The position numbers and the translations under genes were made by a program. The notes under the pieces are model-generated. The model was given only the letters and a program-made list of their open reading frames with translations, made no database searches and was not told the DNA's origin. Positions 42,663 to 51,165 of a stretch of DNA of 64,000 nt are shown here, piece after piece (the first letter of the stretch is position 1; the number at the start of each line of letters is the position of its first letter). Origin of the DNA: Salicibibacter cibarius (GTDB taxonomy: Bacteria; Bacillota; Bacilli; Bacillales; Marinococcaceae); assembly GCF_016495725.1 (NCBI RefSeq), contig NZ_CP054705.1, positions 434,001 to 498,000 of the forward strand. Reading direction: 5' to 3'.

Positions 42663-43307
42663 ATGATTTCTCTGCTGTTCCATCATGAACCCTATAAAGA
42701 TCCGCAAAATAAACTTCTTGATGCTGCATTGCATTTATACACCGGAAAAGGGTTTAGAGAAACGTCGGTGTTGGAAGTTGTTGAACGGGCGCGGGTGTCG
42801 AAAACGACATTCTATCATTTTTTCAGCAGTAAGGAAGATTTGCTCGTTCAATTGTTTCAGTCTTTGCTTGAAGAAGTTTTGCAAGAGGTGAAACGAACAG
42901 CGGAACTAGAGGCGCACATCGCTCATAAGTCATTTGCCGGTATTCGACGTTATCTGGAAATTTGCAACGATCATCGTCCCGTCGCCCGTTTATTGCTCGT
43001 ATCATCCGCAGGGTTGAGTCCGGCAGTCGAAGAGGTGCGGCACAAAGCACACGTTGACTTTGCCATCTTTATCTATGAAAGTGTGCGAGTAGAAATTGAG
43101 CAGGAAGGATTGGTTTCCGACGACCAAATCCATACCGCAGCGCAAGCGATGGTAGGCGCTATTAATGAAGTTGTGATTCACAAAATTATCGTTGAGGATA
43201 AAAAAAACATCGACGAATTGGCGCATTTGCTCAACCACATTGCCATCGGAGCGTTTACGGTACTCTCGGAAAATCAAATGTCATTTAAAGGGGGGATGCG
43301 GTTGTAA
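42663..43307 (+). CDS. TetR-family transcriptional regulator
   Basis: 214 residues from ATG 42663, nine bases after CAGGAG. The N-terminal helix-turn-helix is clear: LLDAALHLYTGKGFRETSVLEVVERARVSKTTFYHFFSSKEDLLVQLF. The remaining 150 helical residues form the ligand-binding and dimerisation domain. TetR proteins of this kind repress fatty-acid and lipid genes and are released by acyl-CoA. It is followed by an SCP2 gene and a beta-oxidation operon, its likely targets. It may also be the protein that reads the FadR-like operator at 16815. Confidence 0.9.
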   Translation: MISLLFHHEPYKDPQNKLLDAALHLYTGKGFRETSVLEVVERARVSKTTFYHFFSSKEDLLVQLFQSLLEEVLQEVKRTAELEAHIAHKSFAGIRRYLEICNDHRPVARLLLVSSAGLSPAVEEVRHKAHVDFAIFIYESVRVEIEQEGLVSDDQIHTAAQAMVGAINEVVIHKIIVEDKKNIDELAHLLNHIAIGAFTVLSENQMSFKGGMRL

Positions 43308-43383
43308 AATGCGACTGAATCAGGATGAAGGAATATTTAATTAAACATTTATTTACATTTAAAAAGAAAAGGAGTTTTCTAAA

Positions 43384-43728
43384 ATGGCGCAAGTAAAAGA
43401 AATTTTTGATCAAATCAATGCAGGCCTTAAAGAAGATCCGTCTCGGGCAGGAGGCGTAGAAGCTGTTTATCAGTTTAACTTGAGTGGAGACGAAGCCGGA
43501 ACATATCAGGTCGTTCTGAAATCCGGAGATGGATACGCGCAAGAAGGAGAAAATGAAACACCGGATTGCACGCTAACACTTGACTCCGATGATTTTGGAA
43601 AAATGGCTGAAGGAGAACTGAACGGAACGGAAGCGTTTATGAGCGGGCAGTTGCAAATTGACGGAGACATGGGGTTGGCATTGCGTCTCCAAGAAGTGTT
43701 GGAAGCGTATAACGCCGAGCAAAAATAA
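43384..43728 (+). CDS. SCP2-like lipid carrier protein
   Basis: 114 residues with AAAAGGAG upstream. A compact SCP2 domain: KEIFDQINAGLKED, VYQFNLSGDEAGTYQVVLKSGDG, PDCTLTLDSDDFGKMAEGELNGTEAFMSGQLQIDGDMGLALRLQEVLEA. This is the typical SCP2 sequence with the hydrophobic C-terminal tunnel helix. It carries acyl-CoA or sterol-like ligands in the cytoplasm. It is very similar to the gene at 50716, so the two flank the beta-oxidation genes. A terminator (AAGTCGG/CCGACTT then TTTTT) follows. Confidence 0.9.
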   Translation: MAQVKEIFDQINAGLKEDPSRAGGVEAVYQFNLSGDEAGTYQVVLKSGDGYAQEGENETPDCTLTLDSDDFGKMAEGELNGTEAFMSGQLQIDGDMGLALRLQEVLEAYNAEQK

Positions 43729-43745
43729 GTTTTTTATAATTTCAT

Positions 43746-43785
43746 AAGTCGGTGAAGCAGCCCCATGTGTAGCCGACTTGTTTTT
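43746..43785 (+). terminator. Terminator after the SCP2 gene
   Basis: AAGTCGG (43746-43752) pairs with CCGACTT (43773-43779), then GTTTTT. The two-hairpin element copy B starts immediately after the T run. Confidence 0.65.
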
Positions 43786-43874
43786 ACACTATCAGAATGT
43801 ATAAATTGTTCGGATGATAGTCTAAGAAAAGACTTTGACTTTCGACATCCTTGGCGATAAGTCAAGTTTTTCTA
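43786..43874 (+). mobile_element. Two-hairpin miniature element, copy B (89 bp)
   Basis: Nearly identical to copy A (40429-40517): ACACTATCAG start, same two hairpins, AAGTTTTTCTA end, and preceded by five T. It lies in the spacer just before the acyl-CoA synthetase gene's ribosome binding site. Confidence 0.75.
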
Positions 43875-43896
43875 AAAGAGGGAGGTGGCTCTGTGG

Positions 43897-45429
43897 ATGA
43901 ACTTAAGCAAAATATGGCGAGATAATATTAATGACTACGGGGAGTATTCAATCCTTATCTATGAAGGGGAAGCATATACGAATGTGCGCTTGGATGAGGC
44001 TTCGTCCCAATTGGCACATGCGTTAAGGGAAATGGGTGTGGAGAAGGGCGACCAAGTCGTCGTCACGATGCCGAATTGCCCCGAAGTTGTTGTCGCCTTT
44101 GGCGGAGTTATAAAAAATGGGTCGGCGGTTGTCCCGGTTATGCCGCTTCTGCAGGCACAAGAACTTCGTTATATATTGGATGACTGTACGCCCAAGGTTG
44201 TTTTAACGACAAATACGCTTTATTCCAAAGTGCAAGAAGCAAGTAAAGATCTTGCATCACCGCCGCAAGTTTATACGTTGGAGGAACCGGAACACGAAAA
44301 CGCTCTGCAAGCCGCCATGAAAAAAGCGCCGACAACGGCACCCGATATAGATATTCATGAAGATGACGATGCCGCGCTTTTGTACACCGCGGGTACAACC
44401 GGTGCGCCGAAAGGGGTAACGCTGTCGCATAAAAACCTGTATTCCAACGCGGTGGCCGCTTCAAAAAAAGCGGAAATTCTTAAACTTAAAACGGGTCGGG
44501 TTAGTTTGAGTATTTTGCCTTTTTCGCACGCGTTTGGATACACGATGATGAACGTCGCGTTTATGCTCGGGGATAAAAATGTCCTGTTGCCATACTTTGA
44601 ACCTGTGAAAGTGCTGGAAGCCATTGAGAAATACAAAGTCACCCATTCAGCAATGGTGCCCGCCATGTTTCATGCTTTATACAATCACCCGGATGCGGAC
44701 AAATACGATACGTCCACATTTTTTGCCTGTATTTCCGGTTCGGCAGCACTTCCCAAGCCGATCGCGGAAGGATTTCAAAAGAAATTCGGCTGTCTCGTTT
44801 TAGAAGGATATGGATTATCGGAAGCGGCGCCAATCGTGACGGCTACCGATCCAAGGCAGAAAATCAAACCGGGCTCCGTCGGGCAGCCACTACCGGATAT
44901 TGAAGTTGCGGTCGTGGATGAAAATGATCGGCGGTTGCCTGCCAATGAAGTCGGGGAGTTGATTGTTTCCGGTCCCAATGTATTGAAGGGGTACCATGGA
45001 AAACCGGAAGAAACCGAAAAAATCCTGAAAGATGGTTGGTTATACACAGGGGATATGGCGAGGATCGATGAGGAAAATTATGTTTTCATCGTCGATCGCA
45101 AAAAGGATGTCATTATTCGCGGAGGCTTTAATATCTACCCGAAGGATTTGGAAGAGTTGTTATTGAGCCATTCCGAGGTGTCTGAGGTAGGTGTGATCGG
45201 TATCCCCTCAGAAAAAATGGGTGAAGAAGTTGGTGCCTATGTTGTGAAAAAACGAAAATCCGACATAAAAGAAGAAGAGCTGATCGCTTTTTGCCAAGAA
45301 CATTTGGCAAAGTACAAAACACCCCGATTTTTGAAAATCGTCAGTTATCTTCCGAAAAATATGATCGGAAAGACAGATAAAAAGAAACTTCGCGAATGGG
45401 CGAAGGAATTTCATGCCACATCAAAATAA
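43897..45429 (+). CDS. Acyl-CoA synthetase (long-chain type)
   Basis: 510 residues from ATG 43897; GAGGGAGG lies 11 bp upstream and GTG 43885 or CTG 43891 are weaker alternatives. P-loop AALLYTAGTTGAPKGVTLS (Ala for Ser in the loop), A5-like LEGYGLSEAAP, GWLYTGDMARIDEENYVFIVDRKKDV, and the lysine in PKNMIGKTDKKKLREW. It activates fatty or related acids to CoA esters. It is the first gene of the beta-oxidation run 43897-52074. Confidence 0.9.
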   Translation: MNLSKIWRDNINDYGEYSILIYEGEAYTNVRLDEASSQLAHALREMGVEKGDQVVVTMPNCPEVVVAFGGVIKNGSAVVPVMPLLQAQELRYILDDCTPKVVLTTNTLYSKVQEASKDLASPPQVYTLEEPEHENALQAAMKKAPTTAPDIDIHEDDDAALLYTAGTTGAPKGVTLSHKNLYSNAVAASKKAEILKLKTGRVSLSILPFSHAFGYTMMNVAFMLGDKNVLLPYFEPVKVLEAIEKYKVTHSAMVPAMFHALYNHPDADKYDTSTFFACISGSAALPKPIAEGFQKKFGCLVLEGYGLSEAAPIVTATDPRQKIKPGSVGQPLPDIEVAVVDENDRRLPANEVGELIVSGPNVLKGYHGKPEETEKILKDGWLYTGDMARIDEENYVFIVDRKKDVIIRGGFNIYPKDLEELLLSHSEVSEVGVIGIPSEKMGEEVGAYVVKKRKSDIKEEELIAFCQEHLAKYKTPRFLKIVSYLPKNMIGKTDKKKLREWAKEFHATSK

Positions 45430-45465
45430 ATATATGTTTGAAACCGAAAAAAGGAGGAATGCCCC

Positions 45466-46632
45466 TTGATCTCATTTTCGCCTACCGAAGATGAAACAGC
45501 ATTCGTTGATGTTGCCGAAGGGTTTGCGAAGGACGTTATTCGTCCCAAGGCAAGGGAGTGTGAACAAAATCGAGCAGTTGATGACGCGATTATTTCGAAA
45601 GCGGAGGAGATTGGCGTAGCCTCCCTTGAATTTCCCGAAAGTTGGGATGGCCTTGAATTGCCTTTAATTTCACAGGTGCAAATGCTTCAAACCCTCAGTT
45701 ACGGGGATTTGGATATTGTGCAAGGTTTGCCGGGCGCCGGCGATGCAGCCTCTATCATTCGCCTTGCGTCACAAAACCCGGCGCTTGGCACTTATAAGGA
45801 AGCAGGGCGGGGAGGGTCTTGGCCGAATGTTGCGTTCATCGATGCCTTTGATCCCGAAGAGCCATGGGCCGAACAGCTACAAATCAGCAGAAATGGTGAT
45901 GGTTATACATTGAACGGTGTCTCACGGCCTGTACGTTTGGGCGCAGGCGCCGAATATGTGGCTGTGGCTGCCGTTGATACAGACGATGAACCGGTGGTGT
46001 TGTGGCTCCATAATGTTCCGGGAAGCGAACATTGGATGGCAGTAGAAGGCGACTATCGACTCGGACTGCTGAGCACGGGGCTTGCCAGGCTTCAATTTAA
46101 TCATGCCGAGGTCCACGCAAATGAAGTGCTCGCCAAAGGCGATGAAGCCCGAACCTTGATTGACGGAGCACAAACACGCATCCGGATACTGCAGGCGGCA
46201 AAAGCCGTTGGCTTAATGGAAGCCGCGCTCGAGTACGCCACGGAGTACACAGCGGAGCGCAAGGCGTTCGGCAAAGCGATCGCCCAGTTCCAAGGCGTTT
46301 CATTTAAAATTGCGAAAATGGCGATTGAAACGAGGGTTGCCAATCACCTCGTTTGGGAAGCAGCAACAAAAGTGGACGCTGACAAAGACGATGCCTTAGA
46401 AGGATCTTTGCGGGCATTGTATCGCACCCATCGTTCCTCGCTTTTCGTTACGGACGCAGCCGTTCAACTGCTTGGCGGGCACGGGTTTGTCGATGAGTTC
46501 CCGGTGGAGAAATGGTCACGTGACGCCCAGGCACAAGCCGGTCTGTATGGTCGGGAACAAGATTTGCTTACCCGCCGCGGCGAACGGATTGTAAATGGCG
46601 CAACAGGGGCGAAGAAGGGAGTTTTGCAATGA
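45466..46632 (+). CDS. Acyl-CoA dehydrogenase-like subunit without catalytic base
   Basis: 388 residues, AAAGGAGGAA upstream. The acyl-CoA dehydrogenase fold is clear in the C-terminal half (EYATEYTAERKAFGKAIAQFQGVSFKIAKMAIETR; LLGGHGFVDEFPVEKWSRDAQA). The MCAD-type catalytic position reads LYGREQDLL where active enzymes have YEGT, and the IVD-type position reads QTRIRIL with no Glu. The mid-domain FAD motif is also weak. Its stop overlaps the start of a catalytically intact dehydrogenase by 4 bp. In actinobacterial steroid degradation such pairs form alpha2beta2 dehydrogenases with half the active sites; the same is likely here. Confidence 0.82.
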   Translation: MISFSPTEDETAFVDVAEGFAKDVIRPKARECEQNRAVDDAIISKAEEIGVASLEFPESWDGLELPLISQVQMLQTLSYGDLDIVQGLPGAGDAASIIRLASQNPALGTYKEAGRGGSWPNVAFIDAFDPEEPWAEQLQISRNGDGYTLNGVSRPVRLGAGAEYVAVAAVDTDDEPVVLWLHNVPGSEHWMAVEGDYRLGLLSTGLARLQFNHAEVHANEVLAKGDEARTLIDGAQTRIRILQAAKAVGLMEAALEYATEYTAERKAFGKAIAQFQGVSFKIAKMAIETRVANHLVWEAATKVDADKDDALEGSLRALYRTHRSSLFVTDAAVQLLGGHGFVDEFPVEKWSRDAQAQAGLYGREQDLLTRRGERIVNGATGAKKGVLQ

Positions 46633-47849
46633 TCTCGTTTGAGTTATCACCCCAACAAAAGCAAATACAGCAAATGACCCATTGGTTCGCAAAAAATGAA
46701 ATCCGGCCGATCGCGATGGAAGCGGATCGCCTTGAACGCGTACCGGATGATTGGCTGGATAAGGTGAATAAAATGGGGATCCACTTGAACACGTCATCGT
46801 TCGGCGGTAGCGGCGGCGGAAAAGACAAATCCTCGAAAAAAGAAAAGAAAGAAAAAGAAGGGAATCGCATGGGAGTTCTGGCAACCGAAGAAATGGCGTG
46901 GGGTTGTCCGGCGATTGCTTTATCGCTTCCCGGTGCCGGTCTTGGCGGTCCGCCCGTACAAAGCAGTGGCACACCGGAACAAAAAGAACGTTTTTTAACG
47001 ATTTTTACAAAAGATGAGCCACGTTGGGGCGCCTACGCTTTGACAGAACCGGAAGCCGGCTCGGATGCATCTGGCGTGCGCACATCTGCCAAGAAAGTGG
47101 ACGGCGGATATGTGTTAAATGGCCAAAAAATCTTCATTACCAATGGCGGTCGTGCGTCTTGGGTCGTCGTGTTTGCTACCGTTGATCCAAGTCTTGGCCG
47201 TGCCGGGCAACGGGCGTTCGTCGTTGAAAAGGGGACGCCGGGATTCTCGTGCACACGATTGGCTCATAAAATGGGGCTGCGCGCAAATGAGACGGCGGAA
47301 TTGTTGCTGGAAGATTGTTTCGTTCCTTATGAAAACCTCCTCGGCGGAGAAGAACTGTATGAACAAAGCAGTAGCAGTTCGAGCCCGTCCGGGTTCCAAG
47401 TGGCAATGAAAACGTTCGACAGCACCCGCCCCATCGTCGCGTCAATGGCTGTTGGCATTGCCCGCGCCGCTTATGAATATACGGTTGATATTGTCCAAAA
47501 GGAGTATCCGAGACAAGGCCGTTACTATCATTTGGCAGCGGAAACCTTGGCAGAAGCCGAGCAGGATATTGATGCCGCGCGTTTACTAACATGGGAAGCG
47601 GCTTGGAAAGCGGACGTCGGCAAGGAAAACGCCAAAGAGGCAGCCATGTGTAAGGCGTACGCCGGGCAAATGGCACATGATGTCACCGTTAAATGCCTGG
47701 AATTATTAGGTCCTATCGGTTTGGATGGACACATTGTCGAGAAGCTTTTCCGCGATGTGAAAGTTTTCGATATTTTCGAAGGAACCAATGAAGTCCAGCA
47801 TCTCGTAACAGCCAGGCGTCAATATCAACCTTATGGTGTCAGGGTTTAG
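46629..47849 (+). CDS. Acyl-CoA dehydrogenase, catalytic subunit
   Basis: 406 residues, translationally coupled to the previous gene. FAD/substrate motifs YALTEPEAGSDASGVRTSAK and FITNGGRASWVVVFA; the catalytic Glu is present in DIFEGTNEVQHL. A Gly/Ser/Lys-rich insertion (SSFGGSGGGKDKSSKKEKK) interrupts the N-terminal domain at about residues 55-80, and a Ser run (EQSSSSSSPS) lies before the C-terminal domain. Both are unusual and probably surface loops. It would dehydrogenate acyl-CoA together with the base-less partner. Confidence 0.88.
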   Translation: MISFELSPQQKQIQQMTHWFAKNEIRPIAMEADRLERVPDDWLDKVNKMGIHLNTSSFGGSGGGKDKSSKKEKKEKEGNRMGVLATEEMAWGCPAIALSLPGAGLGGPPVQSSGTPEQKERFLTIFTKDEPRWGAYALTEPEAGSDASGVRTSAKKVDGGYVLNGQKIFITNGGRASWVVVFATVDPSLGRAGQRAFVVEKGTPGFSCTRLAHKMGLRANETAELLLEDCFVPYENLLGGEELYEQSSSSSSPSGFQVAMKTFDSTRPIVASMAVGIARAAYEYTVDIVQKEYPRQGRYYHLAAETLAEAEQDIDAARLLTWEAAWKADVGKENAKEAAMCKAYAGQMAHDVTVKCLELLGPIGLDGHIVEKLFRDVKVFDIFEGTNEVQHLVTARRQYQPYGVRV

Positions 47850-47861
47850 GGAGTGAACAAT

Positions 47862-48641
47862 ATGGCTTATGAAACCATTCAAGTGGCGAAAAAAAACAAA
47901 GGCGTAACGTGGATTACCATTGATAATCCTCCTGCCAATGCCATCGGCGACCAATTGATGGAAGAACTTGTGAACGTGGCTGATGAACTGGAAAAAGACA
48001 AAGATGTTCGCGTAGTCGTGATAACATCGGCGCATGAAAAAACGTTTCTCGCAGGGGCAGACTTGAAAGGGATGATGCAAGGCGGCGGCAAAGGAGAAAG
48101 TGTCGCGGAGAAAAGCGGAAGAATGCAAGCTTGTTTTGACCGATTTGCTACGCTTGAGAAACCGGTTGTCGCCGCGATTAATGGTCACGCCTTGGGTGGA
48201 GGTTGTGAATTGGCCCTCGCTTGCGATTTCCGGATCATGTCTACAGGGAAGATCGGCTTAACGGAAACCAACCTCGGCTTGCTTCCAGGAGCGGGCGGCA
48301 CACAACGAATGACTCGTCTGTTGGGTCGTGCGACAGCAACGGATTTGATTTTTAACGCCAAACGGCTTGAGCCTGAAGAAGCGCTTGAAGTCGGTTTGAT
48401 CAACCAAGCGGTTACACCGGAAAACTTTGAAGCGGAAACAACCGCGTTTGCCGAACACTTGGCTGAAGGCGCCGTCCAGGCGATGGGCTTGGCAAAACGC
48501 GCCATCAATGTGGCTGAAGGCCCGATCGAGGATGGGCTGAAAGTCGAAGCCGAAGCGTTTGCGGAAACATTGAATACAGGAGAGCCGGGCATAGGTATTC
48601 AAGCATTTTTTCAAAAGAAGAAACCGAATTTTATTAAATGA
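47862..48641 (+). CDS. Enoyl-CoA hydratase
   Basis: 259 residues from ATG 47862 (AGGGAGTG upstream). Classical crotonase motifs: FLAGADLKGM, NGHALGGGCELALACDFRIMS and GLTETNLGLLPGAGGTQRMTRLLG, with both oxyanion-hole segments and the Glu-containing PGAGGTQ region intact. It hydrates 2-enoyl-CoA to 3-hydroxyacyl-CoA, the second step of beta-oxidation. It lies between the acyl-CoA dehydrogenase pair and the SDR dehydrogenase, matching the order of steps. Confidence 0.93.
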   Translation: MAYETIQVAKKNKGVTWITIDNPPANAIGDQLMEELVNVADELEKDKDVRVVVITSAHEKTFLAGADLKGMMQGGGKGESVAEKSGRMQACFDRFATLEKPVVAAINGHALGGGCELALACDFRIMSTGKIGLTETNLGLLPGAGGTQRMTRLLGRATATDLIFNAKRLEPEEALEVGLINQAVTPENFEAETTAFAEHLAEGAVQAMGLAKRAINVAEGPIEDGLKVEAEAFAETLNTGEPGIGIQAFFQKKKPNFIK

Positions 48642-48672
48642 TGCAGCAACTTAGCATAAAGGTGGGATTTGC

Positions 48673-49515
48673 ATGTCTTCTTGGGATAACTTACTGGAAG
48701 GGAAAGTAGCGGTCGTGACCGGCGCTTCCCGGGGCCTTGGGCGCGCAGACGCATTGGCTTTGGCCGAGGCCGGAGCAGATGTCGTCATCACCGACATTCT
48801 TATGGAGTCAGATGAAGAGAGCTCATCAAAAGCTAAGGAATACGGAGCGATTGCACAAGTCATGCAAAGTACGAAAGTTGTGTATTCCGAAAAAACTTCC
48901 GAGGAAATTCGTGATATGGGACGCCGTTCCGTAGCGATGAAAATGGATGTCACAGATGTCGATGAAGTTAATGAAGTTTTTAAAAAGATCTATGAGGATT
49001 TCGGCAGAATCGATATTCTCGTTAACAACGCGGGAACGGTTGATCATGTTTCAAAAATTGAAAAACAAAATGATGACTTATGGGAACGTGATCTTCAGGT
49101 CAACTTAACCGGCTCCTATAACTGTACGAAAGCGGTCTGGCCATACATGAAAGAGCAGGAATACGGACGCATCATTAACATGGCTTCCATCGTCGGCTTA
49201 GCCGGTGGCTTCGGGCAGGCAAGCTACGCGGCCACAAAAGGCGGCTTGCTCAGCTTCTCCAAAAGCATGGCTTTGGAAGGGGCGAAGTACGGCATTAACG
49301 TCAACGCCATTGTCCCAGGCATTATCGGGACAGAAGCCTTCAAAATGGGCAATAAAAAGATGAACGATCGCATGGTTGAACGTACAGCGTTTAAACGCCC
49401 GGGCGAACCGGATGACATTGCCAATGCCATCACTTTCCTCGTCTCGGACAAAGCCAAGTACATCACCGGTGTCGGCCTGAATGTGACTGGCGGAATTGAC
49501 TTGTTTACGTTCTAA
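48673..49515 (+). CDS. SDR-family 3-hydroxyacyl-CoA dehydrogenase
   Basis: 280 residues. The NAD-binding motif is VVTGASRGLGRADALALAEAGADVVITD, the structural motif NNAG, the catalytic Ser in NMASIVGLAGG and Tyr/Lys in YAATKGG. An extra 25-residue loop after the second strand (ESDEESSSKAKEYGAIAQVM) distinguishes it from the simplest SDRs. Asp after the second beta-strand suggests NAD+. In context it performs the third beta-oxidation step, oxidation of 3-hydroxyacyl-CoA, replacing a FadB-type enzyme. Similar SDRs appear in steroid side-chain and bile-acid gene sets. Confidence 0.85.
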   Translation: MSSWDNLLEGKVAVVTGASRGLGRADALALAEAGADVVITDILMESDEESSSKAKEYGAIAQVMQSTKVVYSEKTSEEIRDMGRRSVAMKMDVTDVDEVNEVFKKIYEDFGRIDILVNNAGTVDHVSKIEKQNDDLWERDLQVNLTGSYNCTKAVWPYMKEQEYGRIINMASIVGLAGGFGQASYAATKGGLLSFSKSMALEGAKYGINVNAIVPGIIGTEAFKMGNKKMNDRMVERTAFKRPGEPDDIANAITFLVSDKAKYITGVGLNVTGGIDLFTF

Positions 49516-49543
49516 TTCGAACACAAAGGAGGGATTTTCATTC

Positions 49544-50686
49544 ATGACAGAAGCAGTAATCGTCGATGCGTTGCGAACCCCTGTCGGGCGTAAAAAGGGT
49601 TCGTTGTCGGAAAAGCACCCTGTCGATATCCTTGTACCGGTGCTTCAGGAACTCGTGAACCGGAATAACGTTGAAGCAGGTGACGTCGAGGATGTCATTA
49701 CAGGCTGTGTCACCATGATCAAAGAGCAAGGCGGCAATATCGGGCGTCAGGCTGTACTGGCAGCCGGGTTTCCGGTTGAAGTGCCGGCATATTCCTTGAA
49801 TCGCATGTGTGGTTCAAGCCAGCAATCGCTCAACGCCGCGGCTCAGGAAATCATCGCCGGAGACGCGGATGTTTCCATCGCCTGCGGTGTCGAAAACATG
49901 ACGAGCATTAAAATGGGAACGGACATGGGCAAATTCAGCAAAGATTTGACGAAACGGTTCAACATCGTTCCTCAAGGATTGTCTGCGGAAATGATCGCGG
50001 AAAAATGGAACTTGGAACGTGAAGAGCTCGATGAATACGCGTTGGAAAGCCATCAACGGGCTGCCAAAGCGACCGATAACGGGGAATTCAAACGGGAAAT
50101 CATTCCGATGGAAGTGGATATCGAAGATGGCAAGAAGACCCTTGATCAAGATGAAGGCATCCGCAGAGAGACATCCATGGAAAAACTCGCCGGGCTCACC
50201 CCCTCCTTCAAGCCGAAAGATGGGGTCGTAACCGCCGGTAACGCGAGTCAAGTGAGCGATGGCGCATCAGGTATTTTACTCATGTCGAGGGAAAAAGCAG
50301 AAGCATCAGGCTTGAAACCTCGTGCCCGTGTCATTGCCCGGGCGGTGGTCGGCGAGGATCCGGTCATCATGTTAACCGGGATTATTCCGGCGACACGAAA
50401 AGTGTTGAAGAAAGCGGGACTGAGCCTGGGTGATATGGATGGCATCGAAGTCAACGAAGCGTTTGCTTCTGTCGTAAAAGCGTGGGAACGGGAATTTGAA
50501 CCGGATATGAGCAAGGTTAACCCACGCGGGGGTGCGATTGCCCTTGGGCATCCGCTAGGTGCCAGCGGTACGAAATTAACGGCGACACTTCTCAATTACT
50601 TGGAAGATACAGATGGCAAATATGGGCTTCAAGTGATGTGTATCGGTTTCGGCATGGCTACAGCCACGATTATTGAGCGACTATAA
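49544..50686 (+). CDS. Acetyl-CoA acyltransferase (thiolase)
   Basis: 380 residues from ATG 49544 with AAAGGAGGG upstream. Active-site Cys in SLNRMCGSSQQSLNAAAQEI, the His in GHPLGASGTK and the second Cys in QVMCIGFGMA; the last motif usually reads CxGxGxG, so the Met is a small departure. Thiolase N- and C-domain hallmarks VNEAFASVVKAW and GNASQVSDGASG are present. It performs the final thiolytic cleavage, giving acetyl-CoA (or propionyl-CoA from branched chains). The neighbouring SCP2 genes recall the SCP2-thiolase pairing of eukaryotic peroxisomes. Confidence 0.93.
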   Translation: MTEAVIVDALRTPVGRKKGSLSEKHPVDILVPVLQELVNRNNVEAGDVEDVITGCVTMIKEQGGNIGRQAVLAAGFPVEVPAYSLNRMCGSSQQSLNAAAQEIIAGDADVSIACGVENMTSIKMGTDMGKFSKDLTKRFNIVPQGLSAEMIAEKWNLEREELDEYALESHQRAAKATDNGEFKREIIPMEVDIEDGKKTLDQDEGIRRETSMEKLAGLTPSFKPKDGVVTAGNASQVSDGASGILLMSREKAEASGLKPRARVIARAVVGEDPVIMLTGIIPATRKVLKKAGLSLGDMDGIEVNEAFASVVKAWEREFEPDMSKVNPRGGAIALGHPLGASGTKLTATLLNYLEDTDGKYGLQVMCIGFGMATATIIERL

Positions 50687-50715
50687 ATCAAAAAACCCTT
50701 AAGGAGGCATTTACA

Positions 50716-51063
50716 ATGGCAGAGATGGCTCAAAGTACGGAAAAAGTTTTTCAAATGATTGACGCGGCGCTAAAAACAGACCCATCGGCAATAGAAGACG
50801 CGGAAGGCGTATACCAGTTTAATCTCACGGGTGATGATGGCGGCACGTATCAAATGATTATCGAAAGCGACGGTGCCCGTGCCGTTAAAGGCGAAGAAAA
50901 AGAACCGGACTGTACGTTGGAGATTTCAGCAGACGACTATAAGAAAATGGTCGCGGGTACGCTTAATCCGACCGAAGCTTTCATGGGCGGCCAGCTGACC
51001 ATTGATGGTGACATGGGCATGGCGATGAAGCTGCAAACCGTGCTCAATACGTTCTCATTTTAA
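50716..51063 (+). CDS. SCP2-like lipid carrier protein
   Basis: 115 residues with AAGGAGG upstream. Shares the full SCP2 pattern with the 43384 product: VYQFNLTGDDGGTYQMIIESDG, PDCTLEISADDYKKMVAGTLNPTEAFMGGQLTIDGDMGMAMKLQTVL. It follows the thiolase by 29 bp and is probably co-transcribed. It would keep acyl-CoA intermediates soluble and available. A hairpin TGGGAAGG/CCTTCCCA (51075-51097) lies after the stop but lacks a T run. Confidence 0.92.
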   Translation: MAEMAQSTEKVFQMIDAALKTDPSAIEDAEGVYQFNLTGDDGGTYQMIIESDGARAVKGEEKEPDCTLEISADDYKKMVAGTLNPTEAFMGGQLTIDGDMGMAMKLQTVLNTFSF

Positions 51064-51165
51064 TGCCAAAAAGGTGGGAAGGTCGACTTCCTTCCCATGA
51101 TTCTAAAAAATCATAAGTGTTTTTTATAAAAATGTTTCATAACCTTATAGAAATGAGGGGGAAAA

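Noticed and set aside
51075-51097. Terminator after the second SCP2 gene
   Set aside because: The stem TGGGAAGG/CCTTCCCA is good, but no T run follows, so it was not listed as a terminator.
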